Shown piece after piece: positions 42,311 to 50,506 of a DNA stretch of 64,000 nt; positions within the stretch are counted from its first letter, which is position 1, and each line of letters opens with the position of its first letter. Position numbers and translations under genes: made by a program. The notes below the pieces were generated by a model, which saw only the letters and a list, made by a program, of their open reading frames with translations, did not search any database and was not told where the DNA came from. Source of the stretch: Streptomyces sp. BHT-5-2 (lineage in GTDB: Bacteria > Actinomycetota > Actinomycetes > Streptomycetales > Streptomycetaceae); the NCBI RefSeq assembly GCF_019774615.1, contig NZ_CP081497.1, positions 1,426,001 through 1,490,000 on the forward strand. Reading direction: 5' to 3'.

Positions 42311-42367
42311 GGTGGTCGGCACATCACTCCTCGTCAAAGGTGCGTCGGTGACGGGAGGGTTGGGGCC

Positions 42368-42919
42368 ATGAACAGCACAGTCCGCTCTTCCGAGGCGTCT
42401 TCCGGAATCTGCGAAACCCCCGCGGAAATCGGTGAGTTCGCGATGCGTTTCACCTCCACGCGGCGCGGCGCCCGGCTGGCCCGCCGGCTGGCGTCGCACC
42501 GTCTCGACGAGTGGGGGTATCCCTACGAGACCGAGATCAATGAGTCCGTCAGTGCCGTCGTTGGTGAACTCGCGGCCAACGCCGTACGGCACGGGCATGT
42601 GCCAGGACGGGATTTCGCACTCCGTCTGACGGTTTCCGTGGCGGCGGCCGAAACCAGGGCCCTCCGCTTCCGTGTCGAGGTGTCCGATACGCGGAGCGAG
42701 AGGTTGCCCATGGTCGCCCTGGGTGGTGGAGCCGGTGCGGCGGTGGATGGAGGCGGCGGGCTCGTTGAGAGTGGGCGTGGCCTGCTGATCGTTGCGTGTA
42801 TTGCGGACAGTTGGGGCGTCGTGCCGCGGCAGAGCGGGCCGGGGAAGACCGTGTGGGCGGAGTACGCCGCGACGGCTGTGGGAGCGGCGGCGGGGACGGT
42901 TGGCGGCAGGCCGGCGTGA
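42368..42919 (+). CDS. HATPase-domain anti-sigma-factor-like protein
   Basis: 183 aa, RsbW/SpoIIAB-like GHKL ATPase. N-box GELAANAVRHGHVPG (about 56-70), G1 VEVSDTRSERLP, G2 ESGRGLLIVACIADSWGV, and KTVWAEY near the end. Proteins of this type in streptomycetes (AbaA-cluster OrfA-like) are encoded with XRE/DUF397 genes and are thought to regulate a sigma factor or another partner. ATG 42368 follows gggagggttgggg. Intact version of the truncated gene at 39834. Confidence 0.85.
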   Translation: MNSTVRSSEASSGICETPAEIGEFAMRFTSTRRGARLARRLASHRLDEWGYPYETEINESVSAVVGELAANAVRHGHVPGRDFALRLTVSVAAAETRALRFRVEVSDTRSERLPMVALGGGAGAAVDGGGGLVESGRGLLIVACIADSWGVVPRQSGPGKTVWAEYAATAVGAAAGTVGGRPA

Positions 42920-42929
42920 TTCTGCCATG

Positions 42930-42964
42930 TGCCCCTCTGGCCGCGCGGGTTGGCCAGAGGGGCA
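42930..42964. terminator. Terminator after the HATPase gene
   Basis: TGCCCCTCTGGCC and GGCCAGAGGGGCA: perfect 13-bp stem, 9-base loop, 10 bp after the stop. Confidence 0.8.
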
Positions 42965-43047
42965 AGGTGTGAGTCATTCCGGAGTGTCGCCCGCGCCGAA
43001 CCCCGACCGCGCTCCCCGGCCAGGCCGGGGCGTGTCGGCTGGGGCGG

Positions 43048-43689
43048 TCAGCCGAAGGGATTGCCGTCAGGGTGCGAAGGCCGGGTGGGCGCCATCAGTG
43101 CGAGGCGAGGGTCCTTCGGCGTGACGGGGATGGCATCAGGTGCGGGGGCCGAGATCTGTTCCTGCTTCACACCGGGAGGAAGGAAGCAGGGAGTGGTCAC
43201 GGAGAAGACGAGCTGGGTGGGTGGCATGTAACTCTGCACCGTGACGAAGAGGTTGTCCTTGCCGCCCTTGGCGTCCATCAGGGCCCACGGGTTCTTCGTC
43301 CTGTCCTCCCGATAGCCGCTGATCTTGTAGCCCTCAGCTTCCAGCTTCTTGCGCATGGCGCGGATCGCCCTGCCGTGCTCGGGCTCAGGAAGCGTGGCCC
43401 GTACTGCGTAGGTCAGATCGAAGCGGCCATCGGTGGCGCTCTCGCCCCCCTTGCCAAAGCAGTTGCGAAACTCCTTGTCGACGGTTTTGTCGTCCGCCTT
43501 CAGACCATACTCACCGGCCATCGAGTCGACCAGGCTCCGGACCAGATGTTCGGCTTGCCCCCGGCTCTTCACCGGGAGCGGGTCGTTCTTTCCGCCGTCG
43601 TACATACATCCTCCTGATGCGAGCAGGGCCAGCAGGGCGAATCCGAGCATTCCGATGCGACCGGTCCGCTTGGGACTGCGCGGGGTCAT
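43048..43689 (-). CDS. Lipoprotein coupled to the DUF1023 hydrolase
   Basis: 213 aa. Signal MLGFALLALLASGGC gives a lipobox with Cys near residue 28. The mature part includes GQAEHLVRSLVDSMAGEYGL and RAIRAMRKKLEAEGYKISGY; no family recognised. Its ATG overlaps the stop of the hydrolase gene by four bases, so the two products are made together. By position it could be an anchor, chaperone or immunity-type partner of the hydrolase; this is inference. Confidence 0.75.
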   Translation of the reverse strand: MTPRSPKRTGRIGMLGFALLALLASGGCMYDGGKNDPLPVKSRGQAEHLVRSLVDSMAGEYGLKADDKTVDKEFRNCFGKGGESATDGRFDLTYAVRATLPEPEHGRAIRAMRKKLEAEGYKISGYREDRTKNPWALMDAKGGKDNLFVTVQSYMPPTQLVFSVTTPCFLPPGVKQEQISAPAPDAIPVTPKDPRLALMAPTRPSHPDGNPFG

Positions 43690-45284
43690 GAGTGGTAATC
43701 ACCTTCCGATGGATCCTGGCCGGCGATGATCCGTCCCTGATTGGCCAGGCTCTTGCTGCCTTTGTCCCAGTAGTCGCCGTGACCTTCGGTGTCCACTTCG
43801 AAGACCTTGCCGCCGAATTCCTTCTCCATCGGGTCCTCGCCCAAGGTCAGTCCCGACAGGTGGTTGGAGACGATGTCGTCCTTGCCGCCGCCGGCCCACA
43901 CGTGGTCGGGGTTGATGTTCAGGTCCTTGGCGTGCTCCACGGTCATGCCCGGGCTCCCGACGACGACGATGTCGTCGGCGTCGAGGCCGCCGCCATGGGA
44001 GGCGCCGGCACCCACCACCGTCGAACCGTAGCTGTGCCCGAGCACGGTCATGTGCGCACGGTCTCCCTCATGGGTCTGGCGCAGGCCGTGTGTGAAGCTC
44101 CGTAGATCGCCGCCGGCCGGGTCAGCGCGGCCCGTGGTGAACATGCTGTTGTCGCCCTCGGGGGCGTCATACCCGAGCCAGGAGATGACCGCAGTGTCCT
44201 TGGCACCGTTGTTGGCAGCCGCGTTCTGAAGCCTGTCCACACGGTCGATCTGCTCACCGAGGTTGCCCAAGTCGTTGTCGGTGCCAGGAACCTGGATGGC
44301 CACGTTGCGGGCGGTCTCCGGATTCCCTTGCGAGACGACTGCCCGTCCGTCGCCTTTCGCGTCTATGCCGAGTACGTAGAGCCGTTTGTGGTCGTCGCCG
44401 GTGCCGTCGGCCTTGTCGAGTGCATCCTGCAGTTGTTGCAGCCCGTCGAAGTTCCGCTGGTCATGGATGCCCAGCTCCCCCCGCTGCTTCTTCATCTCGT
44501 ACTCCGCGAGCTGGAGGTCCACCACCTTGCGGTTTGCCTCGTCACGGTCGGTGCTGGGGATGCCGTCGAGCCAGCCGATCTTCTCGGGGTAGGCGTCGAG
44601 GTATTCCTGCCGCTGCTGCTCGGTGAGGCTCGACCACCACTTGGCGTTTTCCTTCGGGTCCTTCTTCGAAGGAATGGAGTCCTCGCTGAGGTGGGCAAAC
44701 TCCGCGGCCTTGCGGGCGCCTTCCTCGGCCTTGGACGCGCCGTAGTCCTTGTCAAGGTTGAAGGCGTCGATCTGCTGAAGGAGCTGCATCCCTTCCCAGG
44801 AAGCGCCGCTGGCCTCGTCGAGGCAGGCCTGGATGTCGTTCCGGTAGGCCTCCAGCTTGGCGACGCGCAGTTGATGCTCCTGCTGCGCGTCCTCGTCTGC
44901 GTTGCCGGTGGGGCAGGACGGTCTGCTGTCCGTCACATTGCCGTGGTCGTCGACGGTGTACCCGTCGAGTTCCGTCGTGCGCACACACCGGCGCAAATCC
45001 TCTTGGGCTTCCTTCATCTTGGAGTGAACGGTGTCCAAGACGGTGGCGATGGAGGTGACGTCGGACTGTGCGGTGCCGAGCTGGTTCTCGCTCGCCTCCA
45101 TCTGCAGGAAGGCGTTGCCGGCGTCCGCTCCCTGCCATCCGCTGGCGTGCAGCGGGCCCGTCACCTTGTGCCGGTGCCGGACCTGAGCCTCCTCCAAGGT
45201 CTTGGCCAACTTCTGCCAGGAATTGACGGAGGCTTCCAGATCGGAGAAATCCTGCTTGAGGAGTTCCTTGAAGTTCTCGGGCAC
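43686..45284 (-). CDS. WXG-like / DUF1023 alpha/beta-hydrolase, probable T7SS effector
   Basis: 532 aa. The first 160 residues are helical with ASGWQGADAGNAF, a WXG-like turn. The C-terminal half is a DUF1023 alpha/beta-hydrolase: nucleophile elbow VLGHSYGSTVVG (Ser about 418), an Asp-containing turn after VVGSPGM, and a late His in TEGHGDYWD. An esterase- or lipase-type activity is expected for the fold, target unknown. Starting after a small WXG-like gene (3-bp gap) and overlapping a lipoprotein gene, it forms the middle of a three-gene cassette. Confidence 0.82.
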   Translation of the reverse strand: MPENFKELLKQDFSDLEASVNSWQKLAKTLEEAQVRHRHKVTGPLHASGWQGADAGNAFLQMEASENQLGTAQSDVTSIATVLDTVHSKMKEAQEDLRRCVRTTELDGYTVDDHGNVTDSRPSCPTGNADEDAQQEHQLRVAKLEAYRNDIQACLDEASGASWEGMQLLQQIDAFNLDKDYGASKAEEGARKAAEFAHLSEDSIPSKKDPKENAKWWSSLTEQQRQEYLDAYPEKIGWLDGIPSTDRDEANRKVVDLQLAEYEMKKQRGELGIHDQRNFDGLQQLQDALDKADGTGDDHKRLYVLGIDAKGDGRAVVSQGNPETARNVAIQVPGTDNDLGNLGEQIDRVDRLQNAAANNGAKDTAVISWLGYDAPEGDNSMFTTGRADPAGGDLRSFTHGLRQTHEGDRAHMTVLGHSYGSTVVGAGASHGGGLDADDIVVVGSPGMTVEHAKDLNINPDHVWAGGGKDDIVSNHLSGLTLGEDPMEKEFGGKVFEVDTEGHGDYWDKGSKSLANQGRIIAGQDPSEGDYHS

Positions 45285-45287
45285 CGG

Positions 45288-45605
45288 TCACCGCGCCCGA
45301 AACGACTGAGCCGTGAGCTCTTCGTTGTACTCGTGACCGTCGGCGGTGCGCCGCAGACGGGACGCCGCACTTTTGGGGTCGCCGCCACCTATTCGCTTGC
45401 TCAGCTCATCCAGTGCCATACCCCAGTCGTGGGCGACACGCTCCATGTCCGGGCCGATGGGCCAAGACTTCAGCGCCGTTCCGGCCGCCTCGATATCACG
45501 CTTGGCCGTCGCGATCGGTTGCTGGAGATCCTGACTGATGGCGTCGGCGGCAGCTGCCGCCGACCTCAATTCCTCGGGTGCGACCGAGATACTGCCGTTG
45601 GACAC
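45288..45605 (-). CDS. Small WXG100-like / ESX-associated protein
   Basis: 105 aa. SISVAPEELRSAAAAADAIS and DLQQPIATAKRDIEAAGTAL fit the two-helix ESX-1-associated (DUF2580-like) family; there is a Trp (SWPIGPDM) near the turn but no strict WXG. GTG 45605 has aggggga about ten bases upstream. First gene of the cassette leading to the hydrolase and lipoprotein, probably the secretion partner of the hydrolase. Confidence 0.75.
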   Translation of the reverse strand: MSNGSISVAPEELRSAAAAADAISQDLQQPIATAKRDIEAAGTALKSWPIGPDMERVAHDWGMALDELSKRIGGGDPKSAASRLRRTADGHEYNEELTAQSFRAR

Positions 45606-45959
45606 GGTCTTTCATTCCCCCTGGCTGTTCAGTACTGTGAACGGTCGCATGCGAGTATGACAGCACGGCCGGGGGACTAGTCGCAGGGCAGGTGGATTCC
45701 GGCTCGAAACCACTGCCTATTGGCGTGTGCGTGAGCAGCTCAGGAACAGGGCAACCAATGGCCGACTGGGTTTCCCCGAGCACTACTTCTGCGGGCAGCG
45801 CGCTCCTGGAGGCGGCTATGCCGTTGTTCCATCGAAGAAGGTCACAGGCAATGCGGCAGGGCCGCTGCGGGACCGGGGCGGTCGGGATGCGGCGGCCCTG
45901 GGATGAGGCCGGGTGGGGACGGGCCGGCCGGCTGGCCGGGCGGCCGGAGCGGTCGGCGG
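45606..45959. other. 354-bp non-coding interval
   Basis: No convincing gene. The part next to 45605 must contain the promoter of the WXG-hydrolase-lipoprotein cassette and includes two short palindromes (next entry). The rest is GC-rich filler before the stop of the next minus-strand gene. Confidence 0.5.
45630..45654 (-). promoter_or_regulatory. Paired palindromes CAGTACTG and TCGCATGCGA
   Basis: Two perfect palindromes (45630-45637 and 45645-45654), centres 16 bp apart, 25-50 bp upstream of the cassette start. Suggests a two-site operator; binding protein unknown. Confidence 0.35.
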
Positions 45960-46967
45960 TCAGCCGAAGACGTCCTGGATGCTGCCCTTCACGCCGCCCT
46001 TGACGGCGTCCGTGGCGCTCTGGTGGCGGGTGGCGGCGCCGCCGGTGTGCTGGTCGGTGTGTTTCTGGGCTTCGTCCAGGCCGCGGTCGGTGAGGTCGTC
46101 CCTGGCGTGGTCGATGTACGTCTTGGGGTTGGTGAGGTCGTCGGCGCTTTCTTTGACGCCGTCGACGTATTCCTCGGCCTTCTTCTTGCCGATGTCGGCG
46201 GTTTCGCCCAGGCGGATGCCGTCGCGTTCGCCGAAGTGGGCTTCGATGCCCTGCTGTGCGACGTTCTGCGCCATTTCCTTTCCGGCGTCCTTGGCCTTCG
46301 CCTTGGCCGCGTCGACGACCTTTTCCTTGACGGTGTCCTTGACCGTTTCCTTGATCTGCTGCTTGGCGTAGTCCGTGACGACCTTGCGGCCTTCCTTGGA
46401 AACGGCCTTCTTCGCAAGCTTCTTGATGGCGTCCATGGTGGCGTGCTCCATGGCCTTGGTCGCCGCCTGCATCACCTCGTGTTTGATCTTTTCGAGGATC
46501 TCGCGGACGATCAGGCGGGTCGCCTGGGTGGCGCCGGCCGCGGCGAGTTCGGACGTACCGAAAGTGAAGGGCGCGGCGGCCTGGGCCGCGATGATCTCGG
46601 CGGCCAGCATGACGAGTTGGGCGATGACCGCGATTTTTCCGGCGAGTACGGCGACGGCTGCGGCGTCGAAGGCCAGGGCGATGGCCTCGGCCGCGGCGAC
46701 GGCGTCACGGAAGTAGTTGTCCCCGGTGCCGCCGCTGCCGTCGTAGGCGCCCCATTCCTGCTGGAAGTTCTCGACGGCTTCACCGGAGTTGGCGGAGAGG
46801 ACCGCATCGGCTGCCGAAGAGCCCTGGCCGTGTACCTCGCTCACCGATTCGGCGAAAGCGCGCCAGGCCCGGGCGCATTCGTGGAGTTTGTCCTCGTCGG
46901 CGTCCGGCCAGTTGTAGCCGAGGAGGCCCAGGACCCAGCTGACCTCGCTTGGCAGCGTCAGTGACAC
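45960..46967 (-). CDS. Large helical T7SS-type protein (WXG-like N-terminus, coiled-coil C-terminus)
   Basis: 335 aa. N-terminus VSWVLGLLGYNWPDADEDKL, then HECARAWRAFAESVSEV, is typical of the long helical domain of streptomycete polymorphic secreted proteins. A hydrophobic Ala/Ile-rich stretch (VLAGKIAVIAQLVMLAAEII, about 115-135) follows, then Lys/Glu-rich coiled coil (QQIKETVKDTVKEKVVDAAK). No enzymatic toxin motif is seen at the C-terminus. GTG 46967 is chosen over upstream in-frame starts because the domain starts there. Preceded by a WXG100 gene 80 bp upstream on the same strand. Confidence 0.7.
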   Translation of the reverse strand: MSLTLPSEVSWVLGLLGYNWPDADEDKLHECARAWRAFAESVSEVHGQGSSAADAVLSANSGEAVENFQQEWGAYDGSGGTGDNYFRDAVAAAEAIALAFDAAAVAVLAGKIAVIAQLVMLAAEIIAAQAAAPFTFGTSELAAAGATQATRLIVREILEKIKHEVMQAATKAMEHATMDAIKKLAKKAVSKEGRKVVTDYAKQQIKETVKDTVKEKVVDAAKAKAKDAGKEMAQNVAQQGIEAHFGERDGIRLGETADIGKKKAEEYVDGVKESADDLTNPKTYIDHARDDLTDRGLDEAQKHTDQHTGGAATRHQSATDAVKGGVKGSIQDVFG

Positions 46968-47047
46968 AGTGCTCGTCCCCTGTGTGGTGGTAGGCGAATG
47001 CCGGCGGAAGGGAGATGCGGGAAGGGAGTGTGGCCGACGGGTGTGCG

Positions 47048-47377
47048 TCAGGTGGCCGGACGGCCGACCGCGCCGATGGTGTGGACGCTCTGCTCGTCGG
47101 ACTCGGTGTACGAACGCGCCATTTCCCGGAGCTTGTCGCCGACGCCTTCCAGGCGCTCGCCCAGGGAATCCATCGACGTGAACATTCCGTCCCGGACGGG
47201 GGAGTAGATCGTGTCGAAGACGTCGCCGAAATCGCAGTCCTTCCAAGGGTCGCCGATACCCTTGAGGTTGTCCTGCAGTTTCTTCGACGCCTTGCTGAGA
47301 TCGCTGCCGATGTGGACGAATGCGTTTCCCTGCGTCCGCAGTACATCCGGAGCTACGTCGAATGCCTTGCCCGCCAC
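47048..47377 (-). CDS. WXG100-like protein
   Basis: 109 aa beginning VAGKAFDVAPDVLRTQGNAF. Two helices around a loop containing DPWKDCDFGDVF in place of W-x-G, then SYTESDEQSVHTI, where YTESD fits YxxxD. GTG 47377 has agggac upstream; the frame continues upstream but is not protein-like. Probably the partner of the large helical protein downstream. Confidence 0.72.
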   Translation of the reverse strand: MAGKAFDVAPDVLRTQGNAFVHIGSDLSKASKKLQDNLKGIGDPWKDCDFGDVFDTIYSPVRDGMFTSMDSLGERLEGVGDKLREMARSYTESDEQSVHTIGAVGRPAT

Positions 47378-47663
47378 GATGTGTCCCTGTTTCCGCGGTG
47401 CGCACGCACCATGATCATTACGCGTCGTTACGCCTGCCGAACCCACGGTAGGCGAACCGTGCGCAAGCATGTCAGGAAGAGCGGCGTGCTCACCACCCGG
47501 CAGTGGGCCCACGTCAACAACGCGGAGACTCCGGAGAATTGGCCTGCTGGGGATGGGGTGAAAGCGGTGGAATTCGGATGATGGCGGGGCGGGGACTCGG
47601 CGTGCGCAGGGGTCGGTTGATGTGTGAAGTGAGCCCATAGATCATCCCGTAGCATTTCCGCTC

Positions 47664-48065
47664 ATGGATGCAGCTGAAAACGATCAGGGAAATGGCCCCT
47701 CTGATCAGCCTGATCGGTCCGGTGCGCCCCTTCTCGACCTTGACCCCGACCTCGATTCCGAGGGCCTCGATTCCGGCGACCTCGGATCCGAGCGCGAGGA
47801 CGGGCGCATGGGGCTGACGCCGCGTCAGGCGCGCCGGGTACGGGTCGTGCTGGCCTCGGTGATGATGGCGCTGGTGGCGGTGCTGCTCGTGGTGCGGCTG
47901 GCCACCCGCGGATCGGTGCTGGTGGTCGGGGTGTACGGGGCCGCGCTCATACTCTGCGGAATCGTCATCGAACTCAGCCGGCACGGGCGCACCCGACTGG
48001 GCACCTGGCTGCTGGGGGTGGGGCTGGCGGCCGCGATCGTCTCGGACTGGCTGCTGCTGCCCTGA
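47664..48065 (+). CDS. Small membrane protein, probably leaderless
   Basis: 133 aa. An acidic, disordered first 50 residues, then three hydrophobic segments (VVLASVMMALVAVLLVVRL, VLVVGVYGAALILCGIVIEL, WLLGVGLAAAIVSDWLLL). Not recognised as a specific family. A TAGCAT hexamer ends eight bases before the ATG and there is no Shine-Dalgarno sequence, so leaderless translation is possible. Divergent from the WXG100-like gene. Confidence 0.7.
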   Translation: MDAAENDQGNGPSDQPDRSGAPLLDLDPDLDSEGLDSGDLGSEREDGRMGLTPRQARRVRVVLASVMMALVAVLLVVRLATRGSVLVVGVYGAALILCGIVIELSRHGRTRLGTWLLGVGLAAAIVSDWLLLP

Positions 48066-48186
48066 GAGATGAGGGTCCGGGTCGCCGTTCCGCCCTGACG
48101 GGCAACGGAGTTGATCAACCCTGCTCTTCCCTGGTCTTCTCCGGTCTTCCCTGGACTCCGCGGGTCTTCCCTGATCTCCGAACGCG

Positions 48187-48224
48187 CCGAGGGGGCACCG
48201 TGGATGCCCACGGTGCCCCCTCGG
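48187..48224. terminator. Perfect 17-bp bidirectional terminator
   Basis: CCGAGGGGGCACCGTGG and its complement flank an ATGC loop, between the convergent membrane-protein gene and the Pro/Gln-repeat gene. Just upstream (48123-48175) are four imperfect GGTCTTCCCTG direct repeats. Confidence 0.85.
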
Positions 48225-48255
48225 TCGTCGACCGCCGCGCGACGGCCGTTACGTC

Positions 48256-50052
48256 CTACCCGAAGGGCGTATCGATCTTGGACCGGTCGACGCGGTAGGG
48301 CTTCGGGTCGTCCGCGAGGCCCGTGTCGTGCAGGATCTCCTGCTTGACGGCCTCCTTGTTGGTGTCGCTCGTCAGCCCCTCCTTGGCGGCTTCCCAGGCC
48401 GACTTGCCCGCCGCCTTCCCCATGCCCTTCGCGCTGCCGTCCTCGGCGAACTGCATGGGGTCGTCGTCATCGATGCCGAGGGCGGACTTGACCCCCGACT
48501 GGACGCCGTCCTGGACCTTGCCGGTGATGTAGTCGTCGGCCTTCTTGACGCCCTTCGCCACCAGGCCCTTGCCCTGCTCGAACTCGCGGACCCCCTCGAC
48601 GGCCTTCTCGACCTTCTTGATGCTGCCGAGGGCGTTCTTGGCGGTCCTGATGTTCTTGACCGCCTTGATGGCGGAGCCGAGCTCCTTGAGGGCCTTGAGC
48701 AGCTCCTCCAGCTTGGTGGCGAGCTCCTCGGACACCTTGGCGACGCGGGAGACGAAGGCCGCGATCTCCGCCGCGTCGATCAGCGCGTCCGCGATCAGGC
48801 CGATGCCCGCCGTCAGGACGGCGATCACGGCCTCGGCGGCGAGGGAGGCGATCAACGCCTCGATCGCCTCGCTGATGATCTCGATGATCATGCCCTCGGC
48901 CTGGGCGCACTCCTGCGCGGCCGAGTTGATGATCTTCGCGGTCTGGGCCATGCCCTCGGCGGTGGAGTCGAGGGCCTCGACCACCTCGCCCATGTGGCCG
49001 CTGAAGCTGCTGGATGCCTGCCCCTCCCACTGCTGGGAAAGGGGGTTGGCCTGGGTCCTGAGCTCCTCGGCCACCAACTGCACGGCCTTGGCCTGGTTCT
49101 GCCAGGCGTCGGCGGCGCCGTTCAGCTGGGCGAGGTCTCCGGTGACCTTCTCCAGCATCTTCAGCATGCCGGACTTCTCAAGGGCGAACTCGACGGCCTC
49201 GTCCAGCATGCCGCCCAGTCCGCCCCGGGAGGGATGCGTCGCCTCGGGGAGCGAAGGCATGGGCTCCGGGTTGGGCTTCCGGATCCACCCGTACGCGTCC
49301 CCGGCCGGCACGAGGCCGGTCGTCGCGCCCGGGTACCCGCCCGCCGACCCGCCCGGGGTCCCGTACACGCCGCCGAGGCCGCCGGGCGGGACGCGGGCGG
49401 GCATGGTGGACCACTGGCCGGACCCGGGCGCGGGCGCTCCGGTATTCCTGTCGTCGAGGCCGTTGTAGCCTCCGGAGTCGCCCTCGCCGCCTGCACCGAC
49501 ACCGACTTCGCTGCCGGGGCCCTGGCCGCCGGGCATTCCGGGCTGCTCGCCGCCGGAGCCCGTTTCGCCGCCGCCTTGGCCGCCGCTTTCGCCGCCGGCT
49601 CCCTTGTCCTCCCCGGTGCCGAAGAGCTTGTCCGTGGCCCAGTCGGAGCCCTTGTCCACGAACTTCTGGCCCGCCTGGTGGAGGGTGTCCTTCCACCCCG
49701 AGGCCGCCCCGCCGTCGCCGCCGTCACCGCCGTTGTCGGGCTGGGGGTGCGGCTCAGGCTGGGGGTGCGGGTTCGGCTGCGGCTGCGGGTGCGGCTCAGG
49801 CTGAGGGTGGGGGTTCGGCTGGGGTTGGGGGTGCGGGTTCGGCTGCGGCTGGGGGTGCGGGTTCGGCTCCGGGGTCGGCTGAGGGTGCGGATTCGGCTGC
49901 GGCTGCGGCTGCGGCTGGGGATGCGGCTGCGGGTTCGGCTGCGGCTGGGGGTGCGGTTGCGGGCTCGGCTGGGGGTGCGGCGTGGGCGGGCTCGGGTGGT
50001 GGTTACCGCCCGACGGGCTGTGCGGCCTGGACGAGTGGGATCCCCTGCTCAC
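48256..50052 (-). CDS. Pro/Gln/His-repeat WXG protein, probable T7SS substrate
   Basis: 598 aa. Residues about 20-110 are dipeptide-like repeats (HPQPQPNPHPQP units), then a Gly/Ser-rich region, then a helical WXG domain: LSQQWEGQASSSFSGHMGE about 345-365, flanked by helices. Hydrophobic Ala/Ile stretches (IEALIASLAAEAVIAVL) and a Lys/Glu-rich tail complete the protein. GTG 50052 overlaps the stop of the upstream WXG-like gene (GTGA). The repeats suggest a cell-wall-spanning or disordered arm; no catalytic motif seen. Confidence 0.78.
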   Translation of the reverse strand: MSRGSHSSRPHSPSGGNHHPSPPTPHPQPSPQPHPQPQPNPQPHPQPQPQPQPNPHPQPTPEPNPHPQPQPNPHPQPQPNPHPQPEPHPQPQPNPHPQPEPHPQPDNGGDGGDGGAASGWKDTLHQAGQKFVDKGSDWATDKLFGTGEDKGAGGESGGQGGGETGSGGEQPGMPGGQGPGSEVGVGAGGEGDSGGYNGLDDRNTGAPAPGSGQWSTMPARVPPGGLGGVYGTPGGSAGGYPGATTGLVPAGDAYGWIRKPNPEPMPSLPEATHPSRGGLGGMLDEAVEFALEKSGMLKMLEKVTGDLAQLNGAADAWQNQAKAVQLVAEELRTQANPLSQQWEGQASSSFSGHMGEVVEALDSTAEGMAQTAKIINSAAQECAQAEGMIIEIISEAIEALIASLAAEAVIAVLTAGIGLIADALIDAAEIAAFVSRVAKVSEELATKLEELLKALKELGSAIKAVKNIRTAKNALGSIKKVEKAVEGVREFEQGKGLVAKGVKKADDYITGKVQDGVQSGVKSALGIDDDDPMQFAEDGSAKGMGKAAGKSAWEAAKEGLTSDTNKEAVKQEILHDTGLADDPKPYRVDRSKIDTPFG

Positions 50053-50363
50053 TGGCCACCCCCGAAGGATGCGCTGACCTCACGGTCGTGCTCGGCGTAG
50101 TTCTGCGACGTGGACGTGAGCCCCTCTGCGGTACTCGTCAGGGCTTCCACGAGGTCGCTGAGATTCTTCCGATTCGCCTCGGCGTGCTCGGAGTACATCG
50201 ACGCCAGGTTCTGGGCGTTCGGCAGGTGGCCGAACGCGTCGGACGAGATGCGGATGGCAGAAACCGCGGATTGGATCTGTCCGAGTTGCCCCACCTGGTC
50301 GCGGACCGATGACGCGTAATTTCCGATTGCTTCGGGATCAACCCGAAACCCGGAGTCCCCCAT
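50049..50363 (-). CDS. WXG100-like protein, partner of the Pro/Gln-repeat protein
   Basis: 104 aa, two helices, GDSGFRVDPEAIGNYASSVR at the start and QNYAEHDREVSASF at the end, with YAEHD as a YxxxD-type signal. The W-x-G turn is absent. Translationally coupled to the next gene by a GTGA overlap, which points to partner proteins. Divergent from the calpain-like gene. Confidence 0.75.
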   Translation of the reverse strand: MGDSGFRVDPEAIGNYASSVRDQVGQLGQIQSAVSAIRISSDAFGHLPNAQNLASMYSEHAEANRKNLSDLVEALTSTAEGLTSTSQNYAEHDREVSASFGGGQ

Positions 50364-50387
50364 GTCAGGTACCCTTCATAAGCGAAC

Positions 50388-50417
50388 GTGAGCCTCACAT
50401 CGTACTGATGGCTCAGT
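50388..50417. promoter_or_regulatory. Two short palindromes in the divergent spacer
   Basis: GTGAGCCTCAC (50388-50398) and ACTGATGGCTCAGT (50404-50417) lie within 30 bp in the 143-bp region between the WXG-like gene and the calpain-like gene, so they could control either or both. Confidence 0.35.
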
Positions 50418-50506
50418 CAGGTAGGACACCAGGGTGCGACGCCGACCACACTATCTGCACGAGCTGCTTCTGTTGGGCGGTTGAGCAGGAGTACGGGGGA
50501 GGATCC

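Noticed and set aside
38653..42919. Mobile element as the cause of the duplicated module
   Set aside because: No transposase, integrase, terminal inverted repeats or target-site duplications were seen around either copy.
49735..49990. Periodic GGGTGCGGTTCGGCTG-like repeats
   Set aside because: In-frame coding repeats of the Pro/Gln/His protein; spacing and lack of unique spacers exclude CRISPR.
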